In this document: positions 1-7,091 of the stretch, piece after piece
How the letters are laid out: every line of letters begins with the position of its first letter
Numbering within the stretch: the stretch's first letter is position 1
Assembly: GCA_964559535.1 (NCBI GenBank)
Contig: CAZLIC010000113.1
Location: 1-10,449 of the forward strand
DNA length: 10,449 bases
Direction of reading: 5' to 3'
Source of the DNA: CAZLIC01 sp964559535
Lineage (GTDB): Bacteria; Pseudomonadota; Alphaproteobacteria; Rhodobacterales; Rhodobacteraceae
The notes under the pieces: generated by a model
What the model was told of the DNA's origin: nothing
Database searches by the model: none
What the model saw: only the letters and a program-made list of their open reading frames with translations
Translations under genes and position numbers: made by a program

Positions 1-3000
1 GCGCCGGACATCATCGTGCGCAACGAAAAGCGCATGCTGCAGGAAGCCGTCGACGCGCTCTTCGACAACGGCCGCCGCGGCCGCGTCATCACGGGCACCA
101 ACAAGCGCCCGCTGAAGTCGCTTTCGGACATGCTGAAAGGCAAGCAGGGCCGCTTCCGCCAGAACCTTCTGGGCAAGCGCGTCGACTTCTCGGGTCGTTC
201 GGTCATCGTGACCGGCCCGGAACTGAAGCTGCACCAGTGCGGGCTGCCGAAGAAGATGGCGCTCGAACTCTTCAAGCCGTTCATCTATTCGCGGCTGGAA
301 GCGAAGGGGCTGTCGTCCACCGTCAAGCAGGCCAAGAAGCTGGTCGAAAAGGAACGCCCCGAGGTCTGGGACATCCTGGACGAGGTGATCCGCGAGCATC
401 CGGTGCTGCTGAACCGCGCGCCGACGCTGCACCGTCTGGGCATCCAGGCGTTTGAACCCATGCTGATCGAAGGCAAGGCAATCCAGCTGCACCCGCTGGT
501 CTGCAGTGCCTTCAACGCCGACTTTGACGGTGACCAGATGGCGGTTCACGTTCCGCTGTCGCTGGAAGCCCAGCTTGAGGCGCGCGTGCTGATGATGAGC
601 ACGAACAACGTGCTGTCGCCTGCAAACGGCGCGCCGATCATCGTGCCGTCGCAGGACATGGTGCTGGGGCTGTACTATGTGACGATGGAACGGAAGGGGA
701 TGAAGGGCGAAGGCATGGCCTTCTCCGACATCGACGAGGTCGAGCATGCGCTGGCCGCAGGCGAGGTGCACCTGCATGCCTCGGTCATCGCGCGGCTGAA
801 GCAGATCGACGAGGAAGGCAACGAGGTGATGCGGCGGTTCAAGACCACGCCGGGTCGCCTGCGGCTGGGCAGCCTGTTGCCCTTGAACGCCAAGGCGCCG
901 TTCGACCTGGTGAACCGCCTTCTGCGGAAAAAGGATGTGCAGACCGTCATCGACACCGTCTACCGCTACTGCGGGCAGAAAGAGTCGGTCATCTTCTGCG
1001 ACCAGATCATGGGACTGGGCTTCCGCGAGGCGTTCCGCGCGGGCATCTCGTTCGGCAAGGACGACATGCTGATCCCGGACACCAAGTGGACCATCGTGAA
1101 CGAGGTCCGCGAGCAGGTGAAGGAGTTCGAGCAGCAGTACATGGACGGCCTGATTACCCAGGGCGAGAAGTACAACAAGGTGGTCGACGCCTGGTCCAAG
1201 TGTTCGGACAAGGTGGCGGGCGAGATGATGGCCGAGATTTCGAAGGACCGCTTCGATCCGACGAACACCTACCAGCTGGAGCCGAACTCGATCTACATGA
1301 TGAGCCATTCGGGTGCCCGGGGCTCGCCTGCGCAGATGAAGCAGCTGGGCGGGATGCGCGGCCTGATGGCCAAGCCTTCGGGCGAGATCATCGAGACGCC
1401 GATCATCAGTAACTTCAAGGAAGGCCTGACCGTGCTGGAGTACTTCAACTCCACCCACGGCGCCCGGAAAGGTCTGGCCGACACGGCGCTGAAGACGGCG
1501 AACTCGGGCTATCTGACCCGCCGTCTGGTGGACGTGGCGCAGGACTGCATCATCCGCATGCACGATTGCGGCACCGAGCGCGCCATCACCGCGGCCGCCG
1601 CGGTGAATGACGGCGAGGTCGTGTCGCCCCTGTCCGAGCGTGTGCTGGGCCGGGTGGCGGCCGATGACGTGCTGGTTCCGGGCACCGACGAGGTGATCGT
1701 GGCGCAGGGCGAACTGATCGACGAACGCCGTGCCGACCTGATTGCCCAGGCCGGCGTGCAGTCGACCCGCATCCGCAGCCCGCTGACCTGCGAGGCCGAG
1801 GAGGGCGTCTGCGCCATGTGCTATGGCCGCGACCTGGCGCGCGGCACGCTGGTGAACATCGGCGAGGCCGTGGGCATCATCGCCGCGCAGTCGATCGGCG
1901 AACCCGGCACGCAGCTGACGATGCGCACCTTCCACATCGGCGGCATCGCGCAGGGCGGGCAGCAGTCGTTCCTGGAAGCCAGCCAAGAGGGCAAGATCGT
2001 CTTCAAGAACGGCAACCTGCTGGCCAATGCTGCGGGCGAACAGATCGTCATGGTGCGCAACATGCAGATCGCCATCGTGGACGAGGCCGGGGCGGAACGT
2101 GCCAGCCACAAGCTGACCTACGGCGCCAAGGTGCATGCCAAGGAAGGCCAGATGGTGAAACGTGGCACCAAGCTGTTCGAATGGGACCCCTACACCCTGC
2201 CGATCATCGCCGAAAAGGGCGGTGTGGCGCGGTTCGTGGATCTTGTTTCGGGCCTGTCGGTGCGGGAAGAGACCGACGATGCCACCGGCATGACGCAGAA
2301 GATCGTCACCGACTGGCGTTCGGCGCCCAAGGGCAACGAACTGAAGCCCGAGGTCATCATCATGGACCCGGTGACGGGCGACCCGGTGCGGTCCGACACC
2401 GGCGCCCCGTACAGCTATCAGATGTCGGTCGATGCCATCCTGTCGCTGGAAGACGGCCAGGCGATCCGCCCGGGCGACGTGATTGCGCGCATCCCGCGCG
2501 AAGGTGCCAAGACCAAGGACATCACCGGGGGTCTTCCCCGCGTGGCGGAACTGTTCGAGGCGCGGCGTCCGAAGGACCATGCGATCATTGCCGAAACCGA
2601 CGGCTATGTGCGGTTCGGCAAGGACTACAAGAACAAGCGCCGCATCACCGTGGAACCGGTGGACGACACGCTGCAGGCCGTCGAATACATGATCCCCAAG
2701 GGCAAGCACATTCCGGTTGCGGAAGGCGATTTTGTCCAGAAGGGCGACTACATCATGGACGGCAACCCCGCGCCGCATGACATTCTGCGCATCCTGGGGG
2801 TCGAGGCGCTGGCGGGCTACATGATCGACGAGGTGCAGGACGTCTATCGCCTGCAGGGCGTGAAGATCAACGACAAGCACATCGAGGTGATCGTGCGGCA
2901 GATGCTGCAGAAGTTCGAGATCCTCGACAGCGGCGAGACCACCCTTCTGAAGGGCGAGAACGTCGACAAGACCGAGCTGGACGAGGAGAACGCCAAGGCC

Positions 3001-3384
3001 GAGGCCAAGGGGCTGCGCCCCGCGGTGGCCGAGCCGATCCTGCTGGGCATCACCAAGGCGTCGCTGCAGACCCGCAGCTTCATCTCGGCGGCGTCGTTCC
3101 AGGAGACCACGCGCGTGCTGACCGAAGCTTCGGTGCAGGGCAAGCGGGACAAGCTTGTCGGCCTGAAAGAGAACGTGATCGTCGGCCGACTGATCCCGGC
3201 CGGAACGGGCGGGGCAACCTCGCGCGTCAAGAAAATCGCGACGGACCGCGACCTGAAGGTCGTGGCCCTGCGGCGGGCCGAGGCCGAGCAGGCCACGGCC
3301 CTGGCCGCACCGATGGACGACGTGATCGACTTCGACGCCGACGAGTCGGGGCTGGTCGATACCATCGAGAGCCGCGACCTGTGA
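1..3384 (+). CDS. rpoC: DNA-directed RNA polymerase subunit beta' (5'-truncated)
   Basis: This is the largest catalytic subunit of bacterial RNA polymerase, which carries the active-site magnesium. The reading frame is open from base 1, so the gene enters from upstream. Alignment from memory with E. coli RpoC puts codon 1 near residue 287, leaving about 1127 of some 1413 residues here. The NADFDGDQM active-site loop is intact, with its three Asp codons at 520, 526 and 532. The second zinc site has all four cysteines (codons at 1567, 1789, 1810 and 1819). The bridge-helix region (about 1456-1545) is followed by the GEPGTQLTMRTFHIGG trigger-loop region (about 1894-1945), and the C-terminal clamp segment with RSFISAASFQETTRVL is present. 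An insert-like segment (about 2260-2400) is compatible with the alphaproteobacterial form. Nothing is broken. The expected upstream partner is rpoB, outside the window. Family assignment is essentially certain. Confidence 0.99.
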   Translation, partial: APDIIVRNEKRMLQEAVDALFDNGRRGRVITGTNKRPLKSLSDMLKGKQGRFRQNLLGKRVDFSGRSVIVTGPELKLHQCGLPKKMALELFKPFIYSRLEAKGLSSTVKQAKKLVEKERPEVWDILDEVIREHPVLLNRAPTLHRLGIQAFEPMLIEGKAIQLHPLVCSAFNADFDGDQMAVHVPLSLEAQLEARVLMMSTNNVLSPANGAPIIVPSQDMVLGLYYVTMERKGMKGEGMAFSDIDEVEHALAAGEVHLHASVIARLKQIDEEGNEVMRRFKTTPGRLRLGSLLPLNAKAPFDLVNRLLRKKDVQTVIDTVYRYCGQKESVIFCDQIMGLGFREAFRAGISFGKDDMLIPDTKWTIVNEVREQVKEFEQQYMDGLITQGEKYNKVVDAWSKCSDKVAGEMMAEISKDRFDPTNTYQLEPNSIYMMSHSGARGSPAQMKQLGGMRGLMAKPSGEIIETPIISNFKEGLTVLEYFNSTHGARKGLADTALKTANSGYLTRRLVDVAQDCIIRMHDCGTERAITAAAAVNDGEVVSPLSERVLGRVAADDVLVPGTDEVIVAQGELIDERRADLIAQAGVQSTRIRSPLTCEAEEGVCAMCYGRDLARGTLVNIGEAVGIIAAQSIGEPGTQLTMRTFHIGGIAQGGQQSFLEASQEGKIVFKNGNLLANAAGEQIVMVRNMQIAIVDEAGAERASHKLTYGAKVHAKEGQMVKRGTKLFEWDPYTLPIIAEKGGVARFVDLVSGLSVREETDDATGMTQKIVTDWRSAPKGNELKPEVIIMDPVTGDPVRSDTGAPYSYQMSVDAILSLEDGQAIRPGDVIARIPREGAKTKDITGGLPRVAELFEARRPKDHAIIAETDGYVRFGKDYKNKRRITVEPVDDTLQAVEYMIPKGKHIPVAEGDFVQKGDYIMDGNPAPHDILRILGVEALAGYMIDEVQDVYRLQGVKINDKHIEVIVRQMLQKFEILDSGETTLLKGENVDKTELDEENAKAEAKGLRPAVAEPILLGITKASLQTRSFISAASFQETTRVLTEASVQGKRDKLVGLKENVIVGRLIPAGTGGATSRVKKIATDRDLKVVALRRAEAEQATALAAPMDDVIDFDADESGLVDTIESRDL

Positions 3385-3392
3385 TGGCAGGG

Positions 3393-3436
3393 CCGCGCCC
3401 CCTGTTCCCGGCCATTGGCCGGGGCAGGGGGCGCGG
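3393..3436 (+). terminator. Strong GC hairpin after rpoC, probable terminator
   Basis: Nine bases after the rpoC stop lies a near-perfect inverted repeat. A 12-bp perfect outer stem (CCGCGCCCCCTG at 3393-3404 pairs with 3425-3436) continues into an inner stem (3406-3413 with 3417-3424). There is one bulged T, one G-T pair and a 3-base ATT loop, giving about 20 paired positions. No T-run follows (the next bases are TGGCGG), so it is not a textbook intrinsic terminator. In very GC-rich genomes such U-poor hairpins may still terminate transcription or protect the 3' end of the mRNA. The rest of the gap (3437-3524) shows no convincing promoter and no small gene. Confidence 0.7.
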
Positions 3437-3511
3437 TGGCGGTTGCGCCGGCAGGGCCTGGCGCGCCGCAGTTCCGGACCGGGCCGCGGGGGGTATCCTG
3501 CCGCCGCAAGC

Positions 3512-3518
3512 GGGGTGA
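3512..3518 (+). promoter_or_regulatory. Shine-Dalgarno site supporting the GTG start at 3525
   Basis: GGGGTGA matches the extended anti-Shine-Dalgarno pairing (GAGGTGA) at six of seven positions and ends 6 nt before the GTG start. The TGA within it (3516-3518) is an in-frame stop for the downstream gene, so translation cannot start further upstream. Confidence 0.6.
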
Positions 3519-3524
3519 AGCCTT

Positions 3525-4481
3525 GTGAGTGACGTTGAGACGTCGAACGACATTTTCCGTTTCGCACGCGATGCCGATGCCGCGGCGTACGGGGTGCCCG
3601 ACCATTTTCACCGCTGGCTGTTTGCCGAACGCCTGGGCGCGCGGGGCGAGCGCAAGGAGATGGGGTTCGATGCCTGGGAAGGCCCGGCGCATCTGGCCAA
3701 GTTCTTTTCCTGGCACGGCAACGCCCACCTTCCCGACCCGTTCCCCGCCGCGCGGATGGACCCGCTGGTGGCGGCTTCGGCCGCCGTGGATGCGCAGGTG
3801 TTCAGGGTGCTGGGCCTGTCGCGGCACCGCCTTGTCGAGAAGATGGGCCGCTACAATGCGCAGGACCATGTGATGCTGAACCTGGTGCCGGGGCCCGAGC
3901 GGGACCGGGTGCGCGTCCAGCTGGACTTCGGGCCGGGCCACGGGCGGCTGGCGGCGCTGGGGTTCCACGCGCCCGACCCGGCCGAGCGCATCCGCACCCT
4001 GATTGCCGTGGATGCCGTGGCGTCCACCTATCTGACGCAATTGACCTACTACCGCGCGATGGGCCTGCGGGTGTGGGAGTATCTGGACCACGCGGCCGCG
4101 GACCCCGATGCGGCGGCGGTGCAGGCGGCCATGGCCGAGCATGACGTGATCCACCTGCCGACCTGGCGGTTCGACCTGATCCCTGATGGCGTGGTGGACC
4201 GGGTCACCTGTGTGCAGGTGCTGAAAGAGTTGCCGGGGGGGCTGGTGGCGGCGCTGTTTCCCATGCTGGCGCGGGTGCTGCACGCCTCGGGCGCGCTGTA
4301 TGTGCGCGATCACATCCAGTTTCACAGCCCCAACCACATGCCGATCGACCTGTTGCTGCAGGCGGCGGGGTTCGTCTGCGAATTCGCCCCCATGTGGCGC
4401 GACCGCGAGGATATCCACGGCCTGCCGCGGATCTGGCGCAAGCTGGACCCGCTGCAGTTCGTCGGGCCGCTGAACCGATGA
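3525..4481 (+). CDS. SAM-dependent methyltransferase-like protein, possibly sugar O-methyltransferase
   Basis: The protein is 318 residues, cytoplasmic, with no signal peptide or membrane segment. Residues ~131-142 contain a glycine-rich motif VQLDFGPGHGRLA that looks like motif I of class I SAM-dependent methyltransferases. It is followed by an Asp at the end of a second strand (IAVDAV, D163), as expected for ribose binding. Later segments resemble motifs IV-VI (DGVVDRVTCVQVLKEL and the ARVLHASGALYVRDH strand). The ~120 residues before the SAM fold are not recognised; this layout is reminiscent of proteins annotated as putative sugar O-methyltransferases. The GTG start is set by an in-frame TGA only two codons upstream and a good ribosome-binding site. 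The stop overlaps the next gene (ATGA), which implies co-translation with a glycosyltransferase and favours a carbohydrate substrate. The substrate is inferred, not seen. Confidence 0.7.
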   Translation: MSDVETSNDIFRFARDADAAAYGVPDHFHRWLFAERLGARGERKEMGFDAWEGPAHLAKFFSWHGNAHLPDPFPAARMDPLVAASAAVDAQVFRVLGLSRHRLVEKMGRYNAQDHVMLNLVPGPERDRVRVQLDFGPGHGRLAALGFHAPDPAERIRTLIAVDAVASTYLTQLTYYRAMGLRVWEYLDHAAADPDAAAVQAAMAEHDVIHLPTWRFDLIPDGVVDRVTCVQVLKELPGGLVAALFPMLARVLHASGALYVRDHIQFHSPNHMPIDLLLQAAGFVCEFAPMWRDREDIHGLPRIWRKLDPLQFVGPLNR

Positions 4482-5137
4482 CGCCCGTGGACACGCCCGC
4501 CCCGAAGCTGCCGCTGATCCAGTACTGGGACAGCGGCAATCCGCCCGCCGATGTGGCCGCGCTGATGCGCAGCTGGGCCGAGGACCCGCAGGTTTCCTGG
4601 CGCATGTTCGACCGCGACATGGCGCTGGACTATCTGAAGCGCACCTTTCGCGGCCGGGTGCGGCGGGCCTTCCTGAAATGCGGCGTGCCGGCGATGCAGG
4701 CCGATTTCTTTCGCTATGCGCTGCTTTACGCCGAGGGCGGCGCCTATGTGGATGCCGATACCGCCAACCAGGGCGGCTTTGCCGCCTTGTGCGCCGAGAG
4801 CGGGCGGGGCCTTCTGATGGACCGGCGCGGCAAGATCGCCAACGATGTGCTGTATGTGGCGGCGGCGGGCGATGCGCTGTTCGGCGCGGCGCTGGGGCAG
4901 GCCATTGCCAACATCGAGGGCGAGGTGTCGCAGAACGTCTGGCAGGTCACCGGTCCCGGCATCATGACGGGCCTGCACCGCCGTGCCGACGCGGCAGACC
5001 TGTTTCAGGGGTTCCGCATCCTGCCGGTGGCCGACGTGGGCAAGTCGGTGCGATTCCACTGGACGCTGGACTACAAGCAGGGCGAGAACGACTGGCGTCA
5101 GGTGCAGTCCAAACCGCAGCGGAACATCTTCCAATGA
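4478..5137 (+). CDS. DXD-motif glycosyltransferase (Gly_transf_sug / OCH1-like, GT32 type)
   Basis: This 219-residue protein transfers a sugar from a nucleotide donor, probably in the cytoplasm since no signal or membrane segment is visible. The diagnostic block is at residues ~74-95: ADFFRYALLYAEGGAYVDAD, in which the DAD triplet (D92, D94) is the metal- and nucleotide-sugar-binding DXD motif of the Gly_transf_sug family (capsular polysaccharide and OCH1-like enzymes). The N-terminal IPLIQYWDSG-like opening (here LPLIQYWDSGNPP) also fits that family. The chosen ATG overlaps the stop of the methyltransferase gene (ATGA). The frame stays open 84 nt further upstream, but that extension lies wholly inside the preceding gene and is arginine/proline-rich, so it was rejected. 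No clear Shine-Dalgarno precedes the ATG, which suggests translational coupling. Donor and acceptor sugars cannot be read from the sequence. Confidence 0.85.
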   Translation: MTPVDTPAPKLPLIQYWDSGNPPADVAALMRSWAEDPQVSWRMFDRDMALDYLKRTFRGRVRRAFLKCGVPAMQADFFRYALLYAEGGAYVDADTANQGGFAALCAESGRGLLMDRRGKIANDVLYVAAAGDALFGAALGQAIANIEGEVSQNVWQVTGPGIMTGLHRRADAADLFQGFRILPVADVGKSVRFHWTLDYKQGENDWRQVQSKPQRNIFQ

Positions 5138-6036
5138 CGGCACCCGCGGCGGCGGCCCCGGTCTCGGCGGGTGACAACCTGCGCGGCGTTGTTGCCATGT
5201 GCCTTGCCATGGCGGCCTTCACCGCGAACGATGCGATGATGAAGGCGGTGTTGCAGTCGGTTCCGCTGTATCAGGCGATTGCCCTGCGCGGACTGATTAC
5301 GGTGTCCGTACTGCTGGCGCTGGTCGTCGCCTTCCGGCAGCCGGTTGTGCGGCTGGCGCGGCGCGATGCCTGGATGCTGGCGCTGCGCAGTGGGGCCGAG
5401 ATCGGCGGGACACTCGCGTTCCTGGCGGCGCTGACGCACATGCCGCTGGCCAATCTTTCGGCGATCCTGCAGTCGTTGCCCCTGGCCGTCACGCTGGCAG
5501 CGGCGCTGTTCCTGAACGAACGGGTCGGGTGGCGGCGTGCGGCGGCCATCGGCGCGGGCTTTGCGGGGGTTCTGCTGATCGTCCGGCCGGGGGGCGAGGG
5601 ATTTTCCGTCTGGTCGCTGCTGGGCGTGCTTTCTGTGGCGCTGGTGGTGGTGCGCGATCTGTCAACCCGTCGGATGACGGCGGCGCTGCCGACACTGACG
5701 ATTGCCGTGGTTGCCGCCGCGTCGGTGGCGCTGACGGGGGTGGGCGGGTTGGCCGCGGCGGGCAGCTGGCACCCCGTGGCGCCGGTGGACTGGTTGCGGC
5801 TCGGCGGTGCGGCGGCCTTTCTGGTGGTGGGGTATCTTGCCGTCGTGCAGGCGATGCGGCAGGGGGATGTGGCGCTGGTCGCGCCTTTCCGCTACACCGC
5901 ACTGATCTGGGCGCTGCTTTTGGGCTGGCTGATGTTCGGAACGTTGCCCGATGCACTGACCGGGGTCGGTGCGGGGCTTGTGGTGGCCTCGGGGCTGTTC
6001 GCCCTGTGGCGGGAACGAAAGGTTGCGGCACGATGA
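5134..6036 (+). CDS. EamA/DMT-family transporter, ten predicted membrane segments
   Basis: This is a 300-residue inner-membrane protein with about ten hydrophobic segments arranged as two EamA repeats (roughly residues 15-145 and 155-290), the usual length and layout of drug/metabolite transporter superfamily members. The first repeat starts LRGVVAMCLAMAAFTANDAMMK and contains ALRGLITVSVLLAL. The repeat ends in the typical LNERVGWRRAAAIGAGFAGVLLIVRPG block, and the second repeat ends LVVASGLFALWRERK. The ATG overlaps the preceding stop (ATGA); an in-frame extension into the upstream gene is only a shadow. A GCGGA element ~10 nt upstream may help initiation. Generic family members export amino acids or metabolites. 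In this setting, between glycosyltransferases, a role in moving a sugar, nucleotide-sugar or lipid-linked sugar is possible (smaller DMT relatives ArnE/ArnF flip Und-P-aminoarabinose), but that is inference. Confidence 0.92.
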   Translation: MTAPAAAAPVSAGDNLRGVVAMCLAMAAFTANDAMMKAVLQSVPLYQAIALRGLITVSVLLALVVAFRQPVVRLARRDAWMLALRSGAEIGGTLAFLAALTHMPLANLSAILQSLPLAVTLAAALFLNERVGWRRAAAIGAGFAGVLLIVRPGGEGFSVWSLLGVLSVALVVVRDLSTRRMTAALPTLTIAVVAAASVALTGVGGLAAAGSWHPVAPVDWLRLGGAAAFLVVGYLAVVQAMRQGDVALVAPFRYTALIWALLLGWLMFGTLPDALTGVGAGLVVASGLFALWRERKVAAR

Positions 6037-6770
6037 CGACACCGATCGAGGAGCCCCTGCGGGTCTCGGTGGTGATTCCGATACGGAACGAGGCCGAGAA
6101 CATTGGTGCGCTGGTAGACGCCATAGCTGCAGCGATGGCGGCGCATGCGCCCTGCGAGATTGTGGTGGTCGATGACGGGTCGACCGACGGGTCGGGCGAT
6201 GTGGTCAGGGCGCGCGCAGGGGTCGTGGCAAACCTGCGCCTTTTGCGGCACGACCGCAGCGGCGGGCAAAGCGCTGCGGTGCATTCGGGTGTCGCGGCGG
6301 CGCGGGCTCCGGTCATTCTGACGCTGGATGGCGACGGCCAGAATCCGCCCGAGGAACTGCCGCGGCTTTATGCTGCGCGGCTGCAGGCGGGGCAGGGGCT
6401 GGTGGCCGGGCAGCGGGCGCGGCGGCAGGACACGCTGTCCAAGCGGCTGGCGTCCCGGGCGGCGAACGCGATCCGGGGCTGGGCCCTGGCCGATGGCACG
6501 CGCGATACCGGCTGCGGGCTGAAATGCTTTGGCCGCGACGAGTTTCTGGCGCTGCCCTACTTCGACCACATGCACCGCTACCTGCCCGCGCTGTTCCGCA
6601 GGCAGGGCCTGCCGGTGACACTGCTGGATGTCAGCCACCGGTCGCGGGTGGCGGGCCGGTCGAACTATAACAACTTGCAGCGAGGTCTGGTTGGCGCGGT
6701 TGATCTTCTGGGCGTGATGTGGCTGATCCGGCGGCGGAAGAAGGCGGTTCCGACCGAAGCGCCGCGATAG
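6033..6770 (+). CDS. GT2 glycosyltransferase, polyprenyl-phosphate-sugar synthase (DPM1/ArnC-like)
   Basis: This 245-residue GT-A enzyme resembles dolichol/undecaprenyl-phosphate sugar synthases, which move a sugar from a nucleotide donor to polyprenyl phosphate at the cytoplasmic membrane face. Visible motifs are the opening VSVVIPIRNEAENIG, the nucleotide-binding VVVDDGSTDGSGD (D47, D48), the metal-binding LDGDGQNPPEELPRL (D99, D101; ArnC has DADLQNPPEE here), DTGCGLKCF, and a C-terminal HRSRVAGRSNYN motif shared by this subfamily. It stops after one moderately hydrophobic stretch (VGAVDLLGVMWLIRR) and lacks the two-helix C-terminal membrane hairpin of ArnC. The ATG overlaps the EamA stop (ATGA). 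It is followed by LAB_N and GT39 genes, a recurrent neighbourhood in which the GT2 product would feed the GT39 enzyme. The sugar is unknown. In Rhizobium a functional analogue, RgtE, makes a polyprenyl-phosphate galacturonate donor. Confidence 0.9.
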   Translation: MTTPIEEPLRVSVVIPIRNEAENIGALVDAIAAAMAAHAPCEIVVVDDGSTDGSGDVVRARAGVVANLRLLRHDRSGGQSAAVHSGVAAARAPVILTLDGDGQNPPEELPRLYAARLQAGQGLVAGQRARRQDTLSKRLASRAANAIRGWALADGTRDTGCGLKCFGRDEFLALPYFDHMHRYLPALFRRQGLPVTLLDVSHRSRVAGRSNYNNLQRGLVGAVDLLGVMWLIRRRKKAVPTEAPR

Positions 6771-6772
6771 CG

Positions 6773-6778
6773 AGGAGC
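6773..6778 (+). promoter_or_regulatory. Ribosome-binding site deciding the LAB_N gene start
   Basis: AGGAGC directly after the GT2 stop is the best Shine-Dalgarno sequence in the cassette. Its GGAG core ends 5 nt before ATG 6783 and 2 nt before GTG 6780, so ATG 6783 is preferred. Confidence 0.6.
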
Positions 6779-6782
6779 AGTG

Positions 6783-7091
6783 ATGCATTCGATCGTGTCG
6801 ATGCTGGGTGTCGAAACCGCAGAGGATGCGGCCTGGCTGGTGGCGGGCCTCTTGGGCCAGCTGATGTTCACCGCGCGGTTTCTGGTGCAATGGATTGCGT
6901 CGGAACGCGCGAAGCGTTCCGTTGTTCCGGTGGCATTCTGGTACTTTTCGCTGATTGGCGGGGCCATCGTGCTGGCTTACGGTATCCACAAGGTGGAACC
7001 TGTCATCATCGTGGGCCAGCTGCCGGGGGTGGTGATCTATAGCCGGAACCTGTGGCTGATCCATGCCGAGCGCAAGCGTGCCGCAACCTGA
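6783..7091 (+). CDS. Stand-alone lipid-A-disaccharide synthase N-terminal (LAB_N) domain protein
   Basis: This 102-residue membrane protein has three hydrophobic segments (about residues 16-37, 47-69 and 74-92). The block LLGQLMFTARFLVQWIASERAKRSVVPVAFWYFSLIGG is the hallmark of the LAB_N domain (first defined at the N terminus of some lipid-A-disaccharide synthases), here without any catalytic LpxB part. Such short LAB_N proteins commonly sit next to GT2 polyprenyl-phosphate-sugar synthases and GT39 enzymes, as in this window, and their molecular function is not settled. A helper role in making, holding or flipping the lipid-linked sugar is the natural guess. An alternative GTG start one codon upstream (6780) would add one residue. 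The 3' end overlaps the GT39 start by 29 nt. Confidence 0.88.
   Translation: MHSIVSMLGVETAEDAAWLVAGLLGQLMFTARFLVQWIASERAKRSVVPVAFWYFSLIGGAIVLAYGIHKVEPVIIVGQLPGVVIYSRNLWLIHAERKRAAT

Noticed and set aside
3472..3499. Possible promoter TTCCGG-N16-TATCCT before the methyltransferase gene
   Set aside because: The -35-like element matches TTGACA poorly and the -10-like element only partly; in such GC-rich sequence this level of match is weak evidence.
2844..4418. Long open frame of 524 codons on the minus strand
   Set aside because: It crosses the rpoC end, the terminator gap and the methyltransferase gene, is rich in His, Arg, Gln and Pro, shows no domain, and is the kind of antisense frame expected in GC-rich coding DNA.
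5199..6032. In-frame upstream extension of the GT2 gene
   Set aside because: The extension lies wholly inside the EamA gene, is low-complexity Gly/Arg/Ala sequence, and the GT2 family begins naturally at the ATG at 6033.
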